Positions 1 through 9,547 of a stretch of 64,000 nucleotides of DNA are shown here, in pieces; position 1 is the first letter of the stretch; every line of letters starts with the position of its first letter. Source of the DNA: Luteitalea pratensis. GTDB taxonomy: Bacteria; Acidobacteriota; Vicinamibacteria; Vicinamibacterales; Vicinamibacteraceae. A program made the translations under genes and the position numbers. The notes beneath the pieces are model-generated. The model worked only from the letters and a program-made list of their open reading frames with translations, did no database searches and was not told the DNA's origin. The stretch is from positions 717,001 through 781,000 of the forward strand of contig NZ_CP015136.1 in NCBI RefSeq assembly GCF_001618865.1. The letters are read 5' to 3'.

Positions 1-1
1 T

Positions 2-1123
<1,122 letters not shown>

Positions 1124-1129
1124 GAAGAA

Positions 1130-1371
1130 ATTTCAGAAGTGCAGGATTGCAAAATTTCAGCACCGCCTCCGCGATTCAAGGGTTGGCAGTGGTAAGGCAA
1201 TTCTGAATTTCTGAACTTCTGAAATTCCAGAGTCGACCTGAAAAGGCGCCGGGTCACCGGCGCCTTTTCAATTTCAGAAGTGCAGAATTGCAGAATTTCA
1301 TGCCCACCTGCAGCACTTCGAGGCGTGGTACTGGTAATGAAATCCCGCAATTCTGAAATTCTGCAATTGCC
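1130..1371. repeat. Low-GC TTTCAGAA inverted-repeat elements (two copies)
   Basis: The ftsH-folP gap holds two A+T-rich elements, one on each side of a terminator. Each has an arm rich in AATTTCAGAA/GTGCAGAATTGC, a GC spacer containing CTTCGAGG or a related core, and a complementary arm rich in GAAATTCTGAA. The same architecture recurs at 10851-10963 and 27781-27887. The composition differs sharply from flanking DNA. No coding potential is seen. Confidence 0.75.
1239..1270 (+). terminator. Intrinsic, probably bidirectional terminator after ftsH
   Basis: A perfect 14-bp stem (1239-1252 with 1257-1270) closes on the 4-base loop GTCA. The stem has AAAA on the left and TTTT on the right, so each strand reads as GC-rich hairpin plus T-run. 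It follows the ftsH stop by about 115 bases. Confidence 0.8.
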
Positions 1372-2259
1372 ATGACACCTACGGCGCGTCGCCGGTACAC
1401 GCTCGCATTGCCCGACGGGCGCGCTCTTGCCCTCGGGACCCGCACGCTGGTGATGGGCATCCTCAACGTCACGCCCGACAGCTTCTCGGATGGCGGCTGC
1501 CATGATGACGTGCCGCGGGCCGTGGAGGCGGCGCTGGCGATGGTCGCGGCGGGCGCGGACGTGATCGACGTCGGCGGCGAGTCCACCAGGCCCGGAGCCG
1601 CGTTGGTCGACCAGGCCATCGAGCGGGCACGGGTGGTACCGGTGGTCGCGGCGCTGGCCGCGCAACTGCCCGTCCCGATTTCGGTGGATACCACCAAGGC
1701 GCTGGTCGCGCGCGCCGCCATCGACGCCGGCGCGGTGATGCTCAACGACGTCAGCGGCTTGCGTCATGACGCCGGCGTGGCGGCCGTCGCCGCCAGCGCG
1801 GGCGTGGCCCTCGTGCTGATGCACATGCGTGGCTCGACGGCCGACATGTACCGGCAGGCCTCGTACGTGGACGTCGCGAAGGAAGTCGCTGCCGAACTCG
1901 CCTGGAGCGTGCAGGCCGCCGAGCGCGCCGGCGTGTCCCGGGAGGCGTTGGTCATCGACCCCGGGCTCGGCTTCGCCAAGCAGGCCGGGCACAGCTGGGA
2001 GATCCTGGCTCGTCTCGATCACCCCGCCCTGCTCGCGCTCGACCTGCCCATGCTCGTGGGTGCGTCCCGTAAGTCGTTCCTCCAGGCGGCCGTCGGCGAG
2101 TGCCCCGCACGCGAGCGGGACCCGGCCAGCGCCGCCGCTGCGACGGTGGCGGTGCTCTCGGGTGCGCACATCGTGCGCGTGCATGACGTACGTGGCAGCG
2201 TGCAGGCGGTGCGCGTGGCAGATATGATCAGCGCCGCAGCCGAGTCGGGCATGTCCTGA
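1372..2259 (+). CDS. folP: Dihydropteroate synthase
   Basis: Joins 6-hydroxymethyl-dihydropterin pyrophosphate to p-aminobenzoate in folate synthesis; cytoplasmic. At 295 residues it has the usual length. The family signature ILNVTPDSFSDGG is at residues 30-42, followed by a GGESTRPGA motif and DTTKA. The C-terminal RVHDV region that closes the barrel is present (RVHDVRGSVQA). The ATG at 1372 follows directly on a TTTCAGAA repeat. It sits between ftsH and cdaA, an order also known from other bacterial c-di-AMP loci. Substrate assignment rests on family motifs and is secure. Confidence 0.95.
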   Translation: MTPTARRRYTLALPDGRALALGTRTLVMGILNVTPDSFSDGGCHDDVPRAVEAALAMVAAGADVIDVGGESTRPGAALVDQAIERARVVPVVAALAAQLPVPISVDTTKALVARAAIDAGAVMLNDVSGLRHDAGVAAVAASAGVALVLMHMRGSTADMYRQASYVDVAKEVAAELAWSVQAAERAGVSREALVIDPGLGFAKQAGHSWEILARLDHPALLALDLPMLVGASRKSFLQAAVGECPARERDPASAAAATVAVLSGAHIVRVHDVRGSVQAVRVADMISAAAESGMS

Positions 2260-2272
2260 CGCCGCCGGCCGC

Positions 2273-3085
2273 GTGACGCCAATGGACGCCCTCGCCTCGT
2301 GGATCAGCCGCACGCCCATCACGGGCTGGGACGTCCTGGACGTCCTCGTGGTGGCGTTGATCATCTACGAGTCGCTCAAGCTCATTCGCGGCACCCGTGC
2401 CATGCAGATGGCCTTCGGGTCGGCCCTGCTCGTCGGGCTCTACTTCTTCTCAATCGCGGCGCCGCTGCAGACCGTCAACTGGCTGATCCGCAACATGATC
2501 GGCTACGTCGTGTTCGCCGCCATCGTCCTGTTCCAGAACGACATCCGTCGCGCGCTCGCCCATTTCGGGCGAACCCCGTTCGTGCGTGCCTTCTCGCGAG
2601 CCGAGAACGATGACGAGACGATCGAGGAAGTGGTGACCGCGGCCGTCCAGCTGGCGGATCGGCGGACCGGGGCACTCATCGTGATCGAGCGCCAGATCGG
2701 GCTGCGCAACTACATCGAGAGCGGCATTCCGCTCGACGCGATGGTCACCCACGACCTCCTCGTCTCGGTGTTCCAGACGAGCGGACCGCTGCACGACGGA
2801 GCAGTGATCATCCAGGAGAACAAGATTGCGGCGGCCTCGTGCTTCCTGCCGCTGACGGTGAGTGCGATGGTGGGGACCGACCTCGGGACGCGCCACCGCG
2901 CCGCGATCGGGCTGACCGAGGAGAACGACGCGGTCGCCGTCGTGGTCTCCGAGGAAACCGGGCGCATCTCCATCGCGACCGAGGGGCAGATCTCGCGCGG
3001 GTTCACGGCGGAAACGCTGCGGGCGCGCCTCACCCAGCTGGTGCTCCAGCGCAAGTCGGCTCGCCGGATGCGGCCGCGGCCCTGA
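2273..3085 (+). CDS. cdaA: Diadenylate cyclase CdaA (membrane-bound, DisA_N domain)
   Basis: Makes cyclic di-AMP from two ATP at the inner membrane. Three hydrophobic helices fill residues 20-88 (around VLDVLVVALII, ALLVGLYFF and GYVVFAAIVLF). The cyclase domain follows with DGA at residues 175-177 and RHR at 207-209, both needed for catalysis in this family. Length (270) matches CdaA. The start is GTG at 2273; an ATG at 2282 would remove only three residues. Only two bases separate it from ybbR, and glmM follows, giving the cdaA-cdaR-glmM order well known in Firmicutes. This supports a link between c-di-AMP and peptidoglycan precursor supply. Confidence 0.96.
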   Translation: MTPMDALASWISRTPITGWDVLDVLVVALIIYESLKLIRGTRAMQMAFGSALLVGLYFFSIAAPLQTVNWLIRNMIGYVVFAAIVLFQNDIRRALAHFGRTPFVRAFSRAENDDETIEEVVTAAVQLADRRTGALIVIERQIGLRNYIESGIPLDAMVTHDLLVSVFQTSGPLHDGAVIIQENKIAAASCFLPLTVSAMVGTDLGTRHRAAIGLTEENDAVAVVVSEETGRISIATEGQISRGFTAETLRARLTQLVLQRKSARRMRPRP

Positions 3086-3087
3086 TC

Positions 3088-3999
3088 ATGGCCTTGCGAC
3101 CGCTCTCGAATCTCCCGCTCAAGGTGATCTCGCTGCTCGTCGCGGGAGTGCTCTGGCTTGCCGTGTCGGGGCAGAGCACCGTCGAGCGCAATATCCGGGT
3201 CCCGCTCGAGTACCAGAACGTGCCGCCGGGCATGGAGATGGTCGGCGACCCACCAGGGCAGGCTGATGTGCGCCTGCGCGGCTCGTCGGGCAACCTTGCG
3301 CGTGTCGTCCAGGGCGATGTCGTCGCTGCGCTCGACCTCACGAACGCGCGGCCAGGCACTCGCATCTTCAACCTGCGTGCGAGCGAGGTCCGGGTGCCGT
3401 TCGGCGTCGAGGTCGTCCAGGTGACACCGCCAACCGTCTCGCTGGAGTTCGAGTACGCGGGGCAGAAGGTGGTGCCGGTCTCGCCCGTGATCGAAGGCGA
3501 CCCGGAGCCGGGCTTCGTTGTCGGACGCATCACCACGTCGCCGGCGACAGTCCAGGTACTGGGGCCGATCGGCCGCCTGCAGGCCCTGAGTGAGGCGACA
3601 ACCGAGCCGGTGCGCGTGGATGGCGCCCGCACGAACCTGACCGACAAGGTCACGGTCGGCGTCGAGGACACGGCTGTGCGCTTGCGCGAGCCGCTCGTCG
3701 CGGTGGTCACTGTCGAGATCGTGCCGGCGCCGGTGCAGCGGACCCTGCAGGGCTTGCAGGTTCGTGCCGAGAACGCCGGCCGCGGCTTGTTGGTGCGCCT
3801 CTCGCCTGTGACCGTGTCGGTGGTCGTGCGCGGGACACAGGAGCGCATGGCTGGTGTCGGTGCCGGAGATCTGCAGGCCACCGTGGACCTCACCGAGCTC
3901 CCGCGCGGGCAGCACTCGGTGCCCGTCCGCGTGCCCAATCGCGAGGGCGTCGCGGTGGAACGCATCGAGCCGGCCAACATCACGGTCAGTATCAGGTAA
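3088..3999 (+). CDS. ybbR: YbbR-domain protein CdaR, CdaA regulator
   Basis: Predicted single-pass membrane protein of 303 residues whose family member CdaR binds and modulates CdaA. An N-terminal helix (residues about 9-25, LPLKVISLLVAGVLWLAVSG) is followed by an extracytoplasmic part with about three YbbR-type beta repeats, each with Val-rich strands and Pro-Val-Ile turns. The ATG at 3088, two bases after cdaA, is preferred because an upstream in-frame extension would lie inside cdaA and precede the helix. Translational coupling with cdaA is likely. Identity is inferred from domain style and context. Confidence 0.9.
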   Translation: MALRPLSNLPLKVISLLVAGVLWLAVSGQSTVERNIRVPLEYQNVPPGMEMVGDPPGQADVRLRGSSGNLARVVQGDVVAALDLTNARPGTRIFNLRASEVRVPFGVEVVQVTPPTVSLEFEYAGQKVVPVSPVIEGDPEPGFVVGRITTSPATVQVLGPIGRLQALSEATTEPVRVDGARTNLTDKVTVGVEDTAVRLREPLVAVVTVEIVPAPVQRTLQGLQVRAENAGRGLLVRLSPVTVSVVVRGTQERMAGVGAGDLQATVDLTELPRGQHSVPVRVPNREGVAVERIEPANITVSIR

Positions 4000-4117
4000 T
4001 CAGTCATTGGTCATTAGTCATTGGTCATTAGTCATTAGTCATTAGTCATTAGTCATTGCTTATGATTCATGATTCATGATTCATGACAAATGACCAATGA
4101 CAAATGACCAATGACAA
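4000..4117. repeat. TCATTAG/TCATTGG short-word array with inverted half
   Basis: Starting at the base after the ybbR stop, the word TCATTAG or TCATTGG is repeated about eight times, then ATGATTC about three times, then the complementary word AATGACCA/AATGACAA. The two halves could pair as a long imperfect hairpin. Composition is low in GC. It ends at the glmM start region, and one ATG at 4118 lies inside the last unit. Confidence 0.85.
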
Positions 4118-4138
4118 ATGACAGAGCCGTCAGCCTCT

Positions 4139-5476
4139 ATGAAACTATTCGGCACCGATGGTGTACGCGGCGTGGCTGGTGAGGCGCCGCTCGACGAGAT
4201 CACGATTCTCCGCCTGGGCTCGGCACTCGTGCGCGTGCTGCCGCATCAGGGCCCGTCGCGGCTCCTGACGGGGCGTGACACGCGCGAGTCCGGCTTCTGG
4301 ATCGAACGGACGCTGGCCCGCGGTGTGCGCGCGATGGGTGGCGACCTCCTGTCGGCCGGTGTCGTGCCGACTCCCGCCGTCGCGGTGACCACGCGCGCCG
4401 AGGACTTCGACGCCGGCATCGTCATCTCGGCGTCGCACAATCCCTATCAGGACAACGGGATCAAGGTGTTCTCGGGTCACGGGCAGAAGTTCGACGAGGG
4501 CCTCGAACGTCAGATCGAGGCGCTGGTCGCCGATCCGCACTTCATCGTCTCGCCCGACGCCTCGGCCGAGATCGAGACACACGAGATCGTCGAGTCCTAT
4601 TCGAGGCACTGCACGGCGGCCTTGCCGGTCGCGGGGCATGTCACTGGCCTGCGTATCGGCCTCGACTGCGCGAATGGAGCCACGACCACCGTGGCGCCGC
4701 GGTTGTTCCGTGCGCTTGGCCTGGACGTGCACGTCATCGGCAATGACCCCGACGGGCGGAACATCAACCTGGAGTGCGGGTCCACGCATCTCGAGGCGCT
4801 CCGGGCGCTGGTGCGCGAGAAGCAGCTCTCGATGGGCATCGCCTTCGATGGTGACGGCGATCGCTGCCTGATGGTCGACGATCAGGGCGCGGTCGTGGAT
4901 GGCGACGCGATCATGCTGATCCTCGCCCTCCACCTGCAGCGCACGGGCGGGCTCGCCCGCAACACGGTCGTTGCCACCGTGATGAGCAACCTGGGGCTCG
5001 AACGGGCACTCGAGGCGAATGGCATCCGGCTGCTGCGCACCGCGGTGGGTGACAAGTACGTGATGGAGGCGATCCGCGACAACGGCTATGCGCTCGGCGG
5101 CGAGCAGTCGGGGCATGTCATCGTCGCCGAACACCTGTTCACAGGCGACGGCATCGTCACCGCGCTCAGTGTGCTCCGCGTGATGGCGGAGACGGGTCGG
5201 TCGCTGCGCGACCTCGCGTCAGCACTCGTGACCTACCCGCAGGTGCTGGTCAACGTACGCGTCGGCCGGCGGGTTCCGGTGGCGGAGGTGCCGTCGATTG
5301 CCGCCGTGATCGACAGCGTCGAGCGGCGGCTTGGCACCGAGGGGCGCCTGCTGGTGCGCTATTCGGGCACCGAGCCGCTGCTGAGGATCATGCTCGAAGG
5401 GCGCGATCAGCATGAGATCGATACCTGGGCGCACGAGATCGCGTCTGCCGCCACGGGCGCGCTCGGGGCTGGTTAA
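4139..5476 (+). CDS. glmM: Phosphoglucosamine mutase
   Basis: Interconverts glucosamine-6-phosphate and glucosamine-1-phosphate on the way to UDP-GlcNAc and peptidoglycan. The 445-residue protein begins MKLFGTDGVRG, the usual GlmM start. The phosphoserine loop SASHNP has the active Ser at residue 99. The metal loop DGDGDR and the C-terminal phosphate-binding loop RYSGTEP are present. The ATG at 4139 is preferred over 4118 because the latter lies inside the TCATT-type repeat and would add seven atypical residues. It is the last gene of the cdaA-ybbR-glmM cluster. Confidence 0.96.
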   Translation: MKLFGTDGVRGVAGEAPLDEITILRLGSALVRVLPHQGPSRLLTGRDTRESGFWIERTLARGVRAMGGDLLSAGVVPTPAVAVTTRAEDFDAGIVISASHNPYQDNGIKVFSGHGQKFDEGLERQIEALVADPHFIVSPDASAEIETHEIVESYSRHCTAALPVAGHVTGLRIGLDCANGATTTVAPRLFRALGLDVHVIGNDPDGRNINLECGSTHLEALRALVREKQLSMGIAFDGDGDRCLMVDDQGAVVDGDAIMLILALHLQRTGGLARNTVVATVMSNLGLERALEANGIRLLRTAVGDKYVMEAIRDNGYALGGEQSGHVIVAEHLFTGDGIVTALSVLRVMAETGRSLRDLASALVTYPQVLVNVRVGRRVPVAEVPSIAAVIDSVERRLGTEGRLLVRYSGTEPLLRIMLEGRDQHEIDTWAHEIASAATGALGAG

Positions 5477-5545
5477 CGCTTAAGGCCTAACGCTTAACGA
5501 CTAACGCAGAAAACGAAGGCCGACGGCCGAATGCCGAAGGCCGAC
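5477..5545. repeat. TTAACGCTTAA / GGCCGAAGGCCGA short-word array
   Basis: The glmM-pdxJ gap contains several copies of TAACGCTTAA and CTAACGC, then GAAGGCCGACGGCCGAATGC-type words. No promoter or gene is recognised in it. The array begins at the glmM stop codon. Confidence 0.6.
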
Positions 5546-5556
5546 ACCATCCGAAC

Positions 5557-6300
5557 ATGGCGAAGCTATCCGTGAACGTGAACAAGATCGCCACGCTGCG
5601 CAACAGTCGCGGCGGGCCGATCCCGTCGGTCGTCGACGCGGCGCGCGTCTGCGTCGAAGCAGGCGCGCCGGGCATCACCGTGCACCCGCGCGCTGACGCC
5701 CGCCACATCAATTTCGACGATGTGCAGGCGTTGAAGCATCTGCTGGACCCGTGGAAGGCCGTTGAGTTCAACATCGAGGGGGATCCGCGCCCCGACCTGC
5801 TGAACCTGGTGGAGCGCGTCCGCCCGCATCAGTGCACGCTGGTGCCGGTGCGGCCAGGGGAGATCACGAGCGAGGCCGGCTGGTCGCCGGATACCGACGA
5901 GAAGGAGCTTCGTGATGTGATCGCCCGGCTGCGGGGGCATGGCATCCGCGTGTCCCTGTTCGTCGATGCCGACGAGAAGGCGGTGCAACTCGCGCACCGC
6001 GTCGGCGCTGACCGGATCGAGCTGTATACGCAACCGTACGTGCATGCGTTCGCGACATCGACCGCACCGCTGAGCGAAACGCTGGCGCCGTTCGTCCGGG
6101 CCGCCACTGTCGCCGTGGAGCTCGGCCTCGGCGTCAACGCCGGCCACGACCTCGACCTCGAGAACCTGCCGGATTTCGTGCAGGCGCTGCCCCGGCTCGA
6201 CGAGGTCTCCATCGGCCACGCGCTCATCAGCTACGCCCTCTACGTCGGCCTGCGCCAGGCCGTGCTCGAATATCGCGAGGCGGCGGGGGATATCATTTAG
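5557..6300 (+). CDS. pdxJ: Pyridoxine 5'-phosphate synthase
   Basis: Condenses 1-deoxyxylulose-5-phosphate with 3-amino-2-oxopropyl phosphate to form pyridoxine phosphate (vitamin B6); cytoplasmic TIM barrel. Length 247 is typical. It starts LSVNVNKIATLRNSRGG, the PdxJ N-terminus, and carries the HPRADARHI motif and the C-terminal GHDLDLENL and SIGHAL motifs that form the phosphate site. Dxr, for the same deoxyxylulose phosphate pool, is elsewhere in the window. It appears to be a single-gene unit between repeat arrays. Confidence 0.96.
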   Translation: MAKLSVNVNKIATLRNSRGGPIPSVVDAARVCVEAGAPGITVHPRADARHINFDDVQALKHLLDPWKAVEFNIEGDPRPDLLNLVERVRPHQCTLVPVRPGEITSEAGWSPDTDEKELRDVIARLRGHGIRVSLFVDADEKAVQLAHRVGADRIELYTQPYVHAFATSTAPLSETLAPFVRAATVAVELGLGVNAGHDLDLENLPDFVQALPRLDEVSIGHALISYALYVGLRQAVLEYREAAGDII

Positions 6301-6476
6301 AGTCGGGAACCGGGTACCGGGTACCGGGTGCAACCGAGTGGTAGGGCCGGCTCTCCGAGCCGGCCATCACGTTGGTCCATGTCCTCGGCGCCCCATGGGT
6401 CTATCTCGGGCCCGCGCCCGGGCTGCGGCGGTGGACGGCTCGGAGAGCCGTCCCTACCATCGAAGAACAAAGCGCA
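6301..6476. repeat. ACCGGGT array plus two GGTAGGG hairpin elements
   Basis: After the pdxJ stop there is an ACCGGGTACCGGG array, then one GC hairpin of the GGTAGGG family at 6340-6365 and a second in opposite orientation at 6433-6459. The second is identical over 27 bases to the reverse complement of the copy inside the 9547-9834 gene. The SD and promoter of the next gene are not obvious. Confidence 0.8.
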
Positions 6477-7151
6477 ATGAAACCAGAATCGATCGTCGTG
6501 GGAATCGCGGGCGCATTGTTCGGCCTGCTGTGCGGATGGATGCTCGGCGCCCAACAGGTGTCGCCGGGGCAGGCGCCCGCACCGCAGGTCGCGCAGGCGG
6601 GCGCCGCCGCTGCAGCGCCGGCCGGCGGCGCGGCCCAGGGCAGCACCGCCAAGGCGATCGACCTCGCGCAGGTGCAGGCGCTCGAAAAGCAGGCCACCGA
6701 GCGGCCGACCGATGCGTCGGTCCGAACGCAGCTGGCCAACCTGTACTTCGACGCCGAGAACTACGCCGAGGCCACCAGGTGGTACCAGGCCTCACTCAAG
6801 ATCGCGCCAACAAACGCCGACGTCAGCACGGACCTCGCGGTCAGCTACTACTACACGAACCAGGTCGACCAGGCGCTGGCGCAGTTTGCCAGGTCGCTCG
6901 AGATCGACCCGAAGCACACCAAGACGTGGCTGAACCTCGGGATCGTCCGTGCCTTTGGCAAACAGGATCTCGCGGGCGCGGGCGAGGCATGGACCCAGGT
7001 CGTGACCCTGGCGCCAGCTGACTCGCCAGAGGCGCGAGCGGCGCGCCAGGCCCTCGATGGCCTGAAGTCCGCTCACCCCGAGATTGCTCCCGGCGGCACT
7101 CCGGCGCGCGATGGCGCGGCCGCCCCTGCCGCTCCGAAGCAAGGAGCCTGA
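6477..7151 (+). CDS. Membrane-anchored tetratricopeptide-repeat protein
   Basis: 224 residues. An N-terminal helix (residues about 5-24, VVGIAGALFGLLCGWMLGA) suggests a single anchor, followed by an Ala/Pro/Gln linker and then two to three TPR units (ANLYFDAENYAEATRWYQAS, then AVSYYYTNQVDQALAQFARS, then NLGIVRA). The chain ends in an Ala/Pro-rich tail. The ATG at 6477 is chosen because it directly precedes the hydrophobic helix; upstream codons come from the repeat. TPR proteins of this layout serve as scaffolds, and no specific partner can be named. It is separated by 4 bases from the next gene, so cotranscription is likely. Confidence 0.85.
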   Translation: MKPESIVVGIAGALFGLLCGWMLGAQQVSPGQAPAPQVAQAGAAAAAPAGGAAQGSTAKAIDLAQVQALEKQATERPTDASVRTQLANLYFDAENYAEATRWYQASLKIAPTNADVSTDLAVSYYYTNQVDQALAQFARSLEIDPKHTKTWLNLGIVRAFGKQDLAGAGEAWTQVVTLAPADSPEARAARQALDGLKSAHPEIAPGGTPARDGAAAPAAPKQGA

Positions 7152-7155
7152 CGAA

Positions 7156-7455
7156 GTGCTCGGCTGGCTTCTCCGGCTCCTGCTCCTGTTCTTGCTGGTG
7201 CGGGCGTTGATGCTGATCGTGGGCGGGCTCATTCGCGGCCTGATCGGCGCCGCACAGGTGCCCGGCGAGCCACGACAGGGGACCGGTGCGGGCTCGGTGG
7301 CCCGTTCGCACGGAACCCTGGTGCAGGATCCCGTGTGCGGCACGTACATCCTGCAGGAGCGGGCGCTTGCCATGAAGACGGCCGGCGGCACCGCCTTCTT
7401 CTGTTCAGAGCGCTGTCGATCCGCCTATGATGCGCAGGCGGCCCGGTCTCGCTGA
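7156..7455 (+). CDS. Small membrane protein with a YHS-type metal-binding tail
   Basis: 99 residues. The N-terminal 30 residues are almost entirely hydrophobic (LLRLLLLFLLVRALMLIVGG), followed by a short Gly-rich linker. The C-terminal part reads DPVCG at 58-62 and FFCSERC at 81-87. The Cys set C61, C83, C87 resembles a shortened YHS domain (DPVCG...YFCS..C), a module linked to metal handling. The GTG start is preferred because AAGGAG lies nine bases upstream and the gene then begins four bases after the TPR gene. Metal identity cannot be read from sequence. Confidence 0.8.
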   Translation: MLGWLLRLLLLFLLVRALMLIVGGLIRGLIGAAQVPGEPRQGTGAGSVARSHGTLVQDPVCGTYILQERALAMKTAGGTAFFCSERCRSAYDAQAARSR

Positions 7456-7496
7456 GCATCGCGGACCCGTCCGGACTGCCCCGTGACCGCCACGCC

Positions 7497-8354
7497 ATGA
7501 CGCCCCGAGAGGAACAGCTCCGCGCCGAGATCTGCGAAGTCGGCCGGCGTGTATACGCGCGCGGCTACGTGGCGTCCAACGACGGCAACATCAGCGCCCG
7601 GCTCGACGACCTGTACGTCCTCGCCACGCCCAAGAACGTCTCCAAGGGGTTCATGACCCCCGACATGATGGTGGTCACCGACATGCAGGGCCGCAAGGTG
7701 GCCGGCCATCGCGACGCGTCCACCGAGCTCAAGATGCACCTGGCGGTCTACGAAATGCGCCCGGACATCCGCGCCGTGGTGCACGCGCATCCGCCACTAT
7801 CGACAGGCTTCGCCGTTGCCGGTGTGCCGCTGAACAAGTCCTCGCTCGCCGAGATCATCTTCTCGCTGGGCAGCGTGCCGATCGCCGAGTACGCGACGCC
7901 GTCCACACAGGAACTGCCCGACGCCGTGAAGAGGTACATCAGCGCCCACGATGGCCTGCTGCTGGCCAACCACGGCGCGCTCACGGCCGGCCAGGACCTG
8001 ATGAACGCGTACTTCAAGATGGAGACGATGGAGCATTTCGCGCAGATCACGTTGGTCGCGCGACAGCTCGGGGGCGAGAACCTCATTTCCCGCGAGGAAG
8101 TGAACCGGCTCCAGGGCCTGCGGGACTTCTACGGCATCAAGTCGCCGGCCCCCATCTGCACCGACCCGGAACTGGCCGAGGGCGCCGGTACGACGTGCCA
8201 GTTCGTCGACGCACCCGCCTCCGACGGACCCCGCATCGTGCCGCCCATGGGCACGCTGCCGGGGGGCGCCGAGGGCGGGGAAATTCGGCTAACATACCGC
8301 GAGCTTGCGGCCCTCATTGCCGACGCGGTGCGTCAGGTGACACGCGACGCCTGA
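7497..8354 (+). CDS. Class II aldolase (FucA-like), probable microcompartment cargo
   Basis: Zinc aldolase of the L-fuculose-1-phosphate/rhamnulose-1-phosphate type that would release lactaldehyde and DHAP. Residues E77, H96, H98 and H159 each sit four positions after the E. coli FucA residues E73, H92, H94 and H155. At 285 residues it is about 70 longer than FucA. The extension consists of a Pro/Gly-rich linker (about 239-262) and a terminal amphipathic helix, [15 protein letters not shown], that looks like an encapsulation peptide. It is followed at once by BMC shell genes. Aldolases of this kind are core enzymes of planctomycete/verrucomicrobial fucose-rhamnose compartments. The exact sugar phosphate is not certain. 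Confidence 0.9.
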   Translation: MTPREEQLRAEICEVGRRVYARGYVASNDGNISARLDDLYVLATPKNVSKGFMTPDMMVVTDMQGRKVAGHRDASTELKMHLAVYEMRPDIRAVVHAHPPLSTGFAVAGVPLNKSSLAEIIFSLGSVPIAEYATPSTQELPDAVKRYISAHDGLLLANHGALTAGQDLMNAYFKMETMEHFAQITLVARQLGGENLISREEVNRLQGLRDFYGIKSPAPICTDPELAEGAGTTCQFVDAPASDGPRIVPPMGTLPGGAEGGEIRLTYRELAALIADAVRQVTRDA

Positions 8355-8427
8355 TCGCGTGAGCCATATGTCCAGACCCGCGCGGGCAGGCCGCGCAAGC
8401 CGGCGCGAGGCGCCAGGTGATCCGTTT

Positions 8428-8715
8428 ATGGGTGAAGCACTCGGAATGATCGAGACCAAAGGTCTCGTGGCGATGATCGAGGCTGCTGACGCGATGGTGA
8501 AGGCCGCCAAGGTCACCCTCGTCGGCTGGGAGAAGATTGGCGCGGGCTACGTCACGGCCATCGTCCGTGGCGACGTCGCGGCGGTGAAGGCCGCCACCGA
8601 TGCCGGTGCCGCCGCCGCTCGCCGTGTCGGCGAGCTCGTGTCGGTGCACGTCATCCCGCGTCCGCACAGCAATCTCGAAGACGTCCTGCCCATCGGCAAG
8701 GCCGCCGGGAAATGA
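8428..8715 (+). CDS. BMC-H hexameric shell protein
   Basis: 95 residues, a single BMC domain (Pfam BMC type) that forms hexagonal tiles of a microcompartment shell. It opens with [20 protein letters not shown] and has the central-pore segment KIGAGYV, followed by [13 protein letters not shown] and the strand VHVIPRPH, all as in PduA/EutM-type proteins. The ATG at 8428 is chosen because it gives the canonical start; an upstream ATG at 8359 would add an Arg-rich tail. A GGTGAT stretch nearby may serve as SD. Its last four bases overlap the next gene (ATGA). Confidence 0.95.
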   Translation: MGEALGMIETKGLVAMIEAADAMVKAAKVTLVGWEKIGAGYVTAIVRGDVAAVKAATDAGAAAARRVGELVSVHVIPRPHSNLEDVLPIGKAAGK

Positions 8716-8978
8716 TCCTCGGCAGGGTCGTCGGCACCGTCGTGGCGACCCGCAAGGACGAACGGCTGCTGAGCGCCAAGCTCCTCGTCGTTCGCCCCGT
8801 CTCCCCCGAGGGACAGCTCGAAGGCACGCCGCTCGTCGCCGTGGACACCGTCGACGCCGGGACCGGGGAAATGGTCCTGGTCGTCTCCGGCAGCTCGGCG
8901 CGCATGGCCGACGGCCTCGGGCAGTCGCCCGTCGATGCGGCCATCGTCGGCATCGTCGACACCGTGTCGATGTCCTGA
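8712..8978 (+). CDS. BMC-P pentameric shell protein (EutN/CcmL family), copy 1
   Basis: 88 residues, forming the vertex pentamer of a microcompartment. It shows the EutN/CcmL pattern: [16 protein letters not shown] at the start, LLVVRPV, a [10 protein letters not shown] turn, and the closing [12 protein letters not shown]. The ATGA overlap with the BMC-H gene indicates coupled translation. It is the first of three tandem paralogues that differ at about half their positions, so they likely form distinct pentamers or a mixed one. Confidence 0.95.
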   Translation: MILGRVVGTVVATRKDERLLSAKLLVVRPVSPEGQLEGTPLVAVDTVDAGTGEMVLVVSGSSARMADGLGQSPVDAAIVGIVDTVSMS

Positions 8979-8994
8979 TCGCGAGTTCCCCACC

Positions 8995-9264
8995 ATGCAC
9001 CTGGCCCGCGTCGTCGGCACCGTCGTCTGTACACACAAGGACGCGCGGTTGTCCGGCGTCACGCTGCTGATCGTCCAGCCGGTCGGGCGCGACGGCAGCG
9101 ACGTCGGACGCGCGCTCGTGGCCACCGATGCGGCTGGTGCAGGCGTGGGCGAGCGCGTGTTCTTCGTCCGCGGGCGTGAGGCCGCCTTTCCCTTTCATCC
9201 GGTCGAGGTCCCGACCGACGCGAGCATTGTCGGCATCGTGGACCACACGGACGTGGTCGACTGA
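8995..9264 (+). CDS. BMC-P pentameric shell protein (EutN/CcmL family), copy 2
   Basis: 89 residues. ARVVGTVVCTHKDARL, LLIVQPV, AGAGVGERVFFV and ASIVGIVD mark the EutN/CcmL fold. It differs from its neighbours by a segment with FPFHPVEVP before the last strand. The ATG at 8995 is preferred since it gives the family start and sits 16 bases after the previous stop. The middle position in a three-gene BMC-P cluster matches the three BMC-P genes reported for planctomycete-type loci. Confidence 0.93.
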   Translation: MHLARVVGTVVCTHKDARLSGVTLLIVQPVGRDGSDVGRALVATDAAGAGVGERVFFVRGREAAFPFHPVEVPTDASIVGIVDHTDVVD

Positions 9265-9265
9265 C

Positions 9266-9547
9266 GTGCAGGTCGGCACCATCATCGGCACCGTCGTCTC
9301 CACGCAGAAGCACGCCAAGCTGCACGGCGCGAAGCTGCTGCTGGTGCAGCCGGAACTGCCCGACGGCACCCCGAAGGGGACGGTCGTGCTCGCCATCGAC
9401 AGCGTCGGCGCCGGTGTCGGTGAACGCGTGCTGTTCGTGATCGAGGGCAAGGCCGCGGGCGACGCGCTCGGCCGCAAGGGGGCCCCAGTCGACGCGGCCA
9501 TCATCGGTATCGTCGACGCCCTCCAGAAGACCGAGGAGGTGTGGTGA
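9266..9547 (+). CDS. BMC-P pentameric shell protein (EutN/CcmL family), copy 3
   Basis: 93 residues. The GTG start one base after the preceding stop gives MQVGTIIGTVVSTQKHAKL, the EutN/CcmL N-terminus. LLLVQPELPDG, VGAGVGERVLFV and VDAAIIGIVD follow. It has a slightly longer acidic tail (TEEVW). Its stop TGA overlaps the ATG of the next gene by one base, so the downstream small protein is very likely part of the same operon. Confidence 0.93.
   Translation: MQVGTIIGTVVSTQKHAKLHGAKLLLVQPELPDGTPKGTVVLAIDSVGAGVGERVLFVIEGKAAGDALGRKGAPVDAAIIGIVDALQKTEEVW

Noticed and set aside
4118-4138. Upstream ATG for glmM giving seven extra residues
   Set aside because: It lies in the last unit of the TCATT-type array, and GlmM normally starts with MxxFGTDGxRG.
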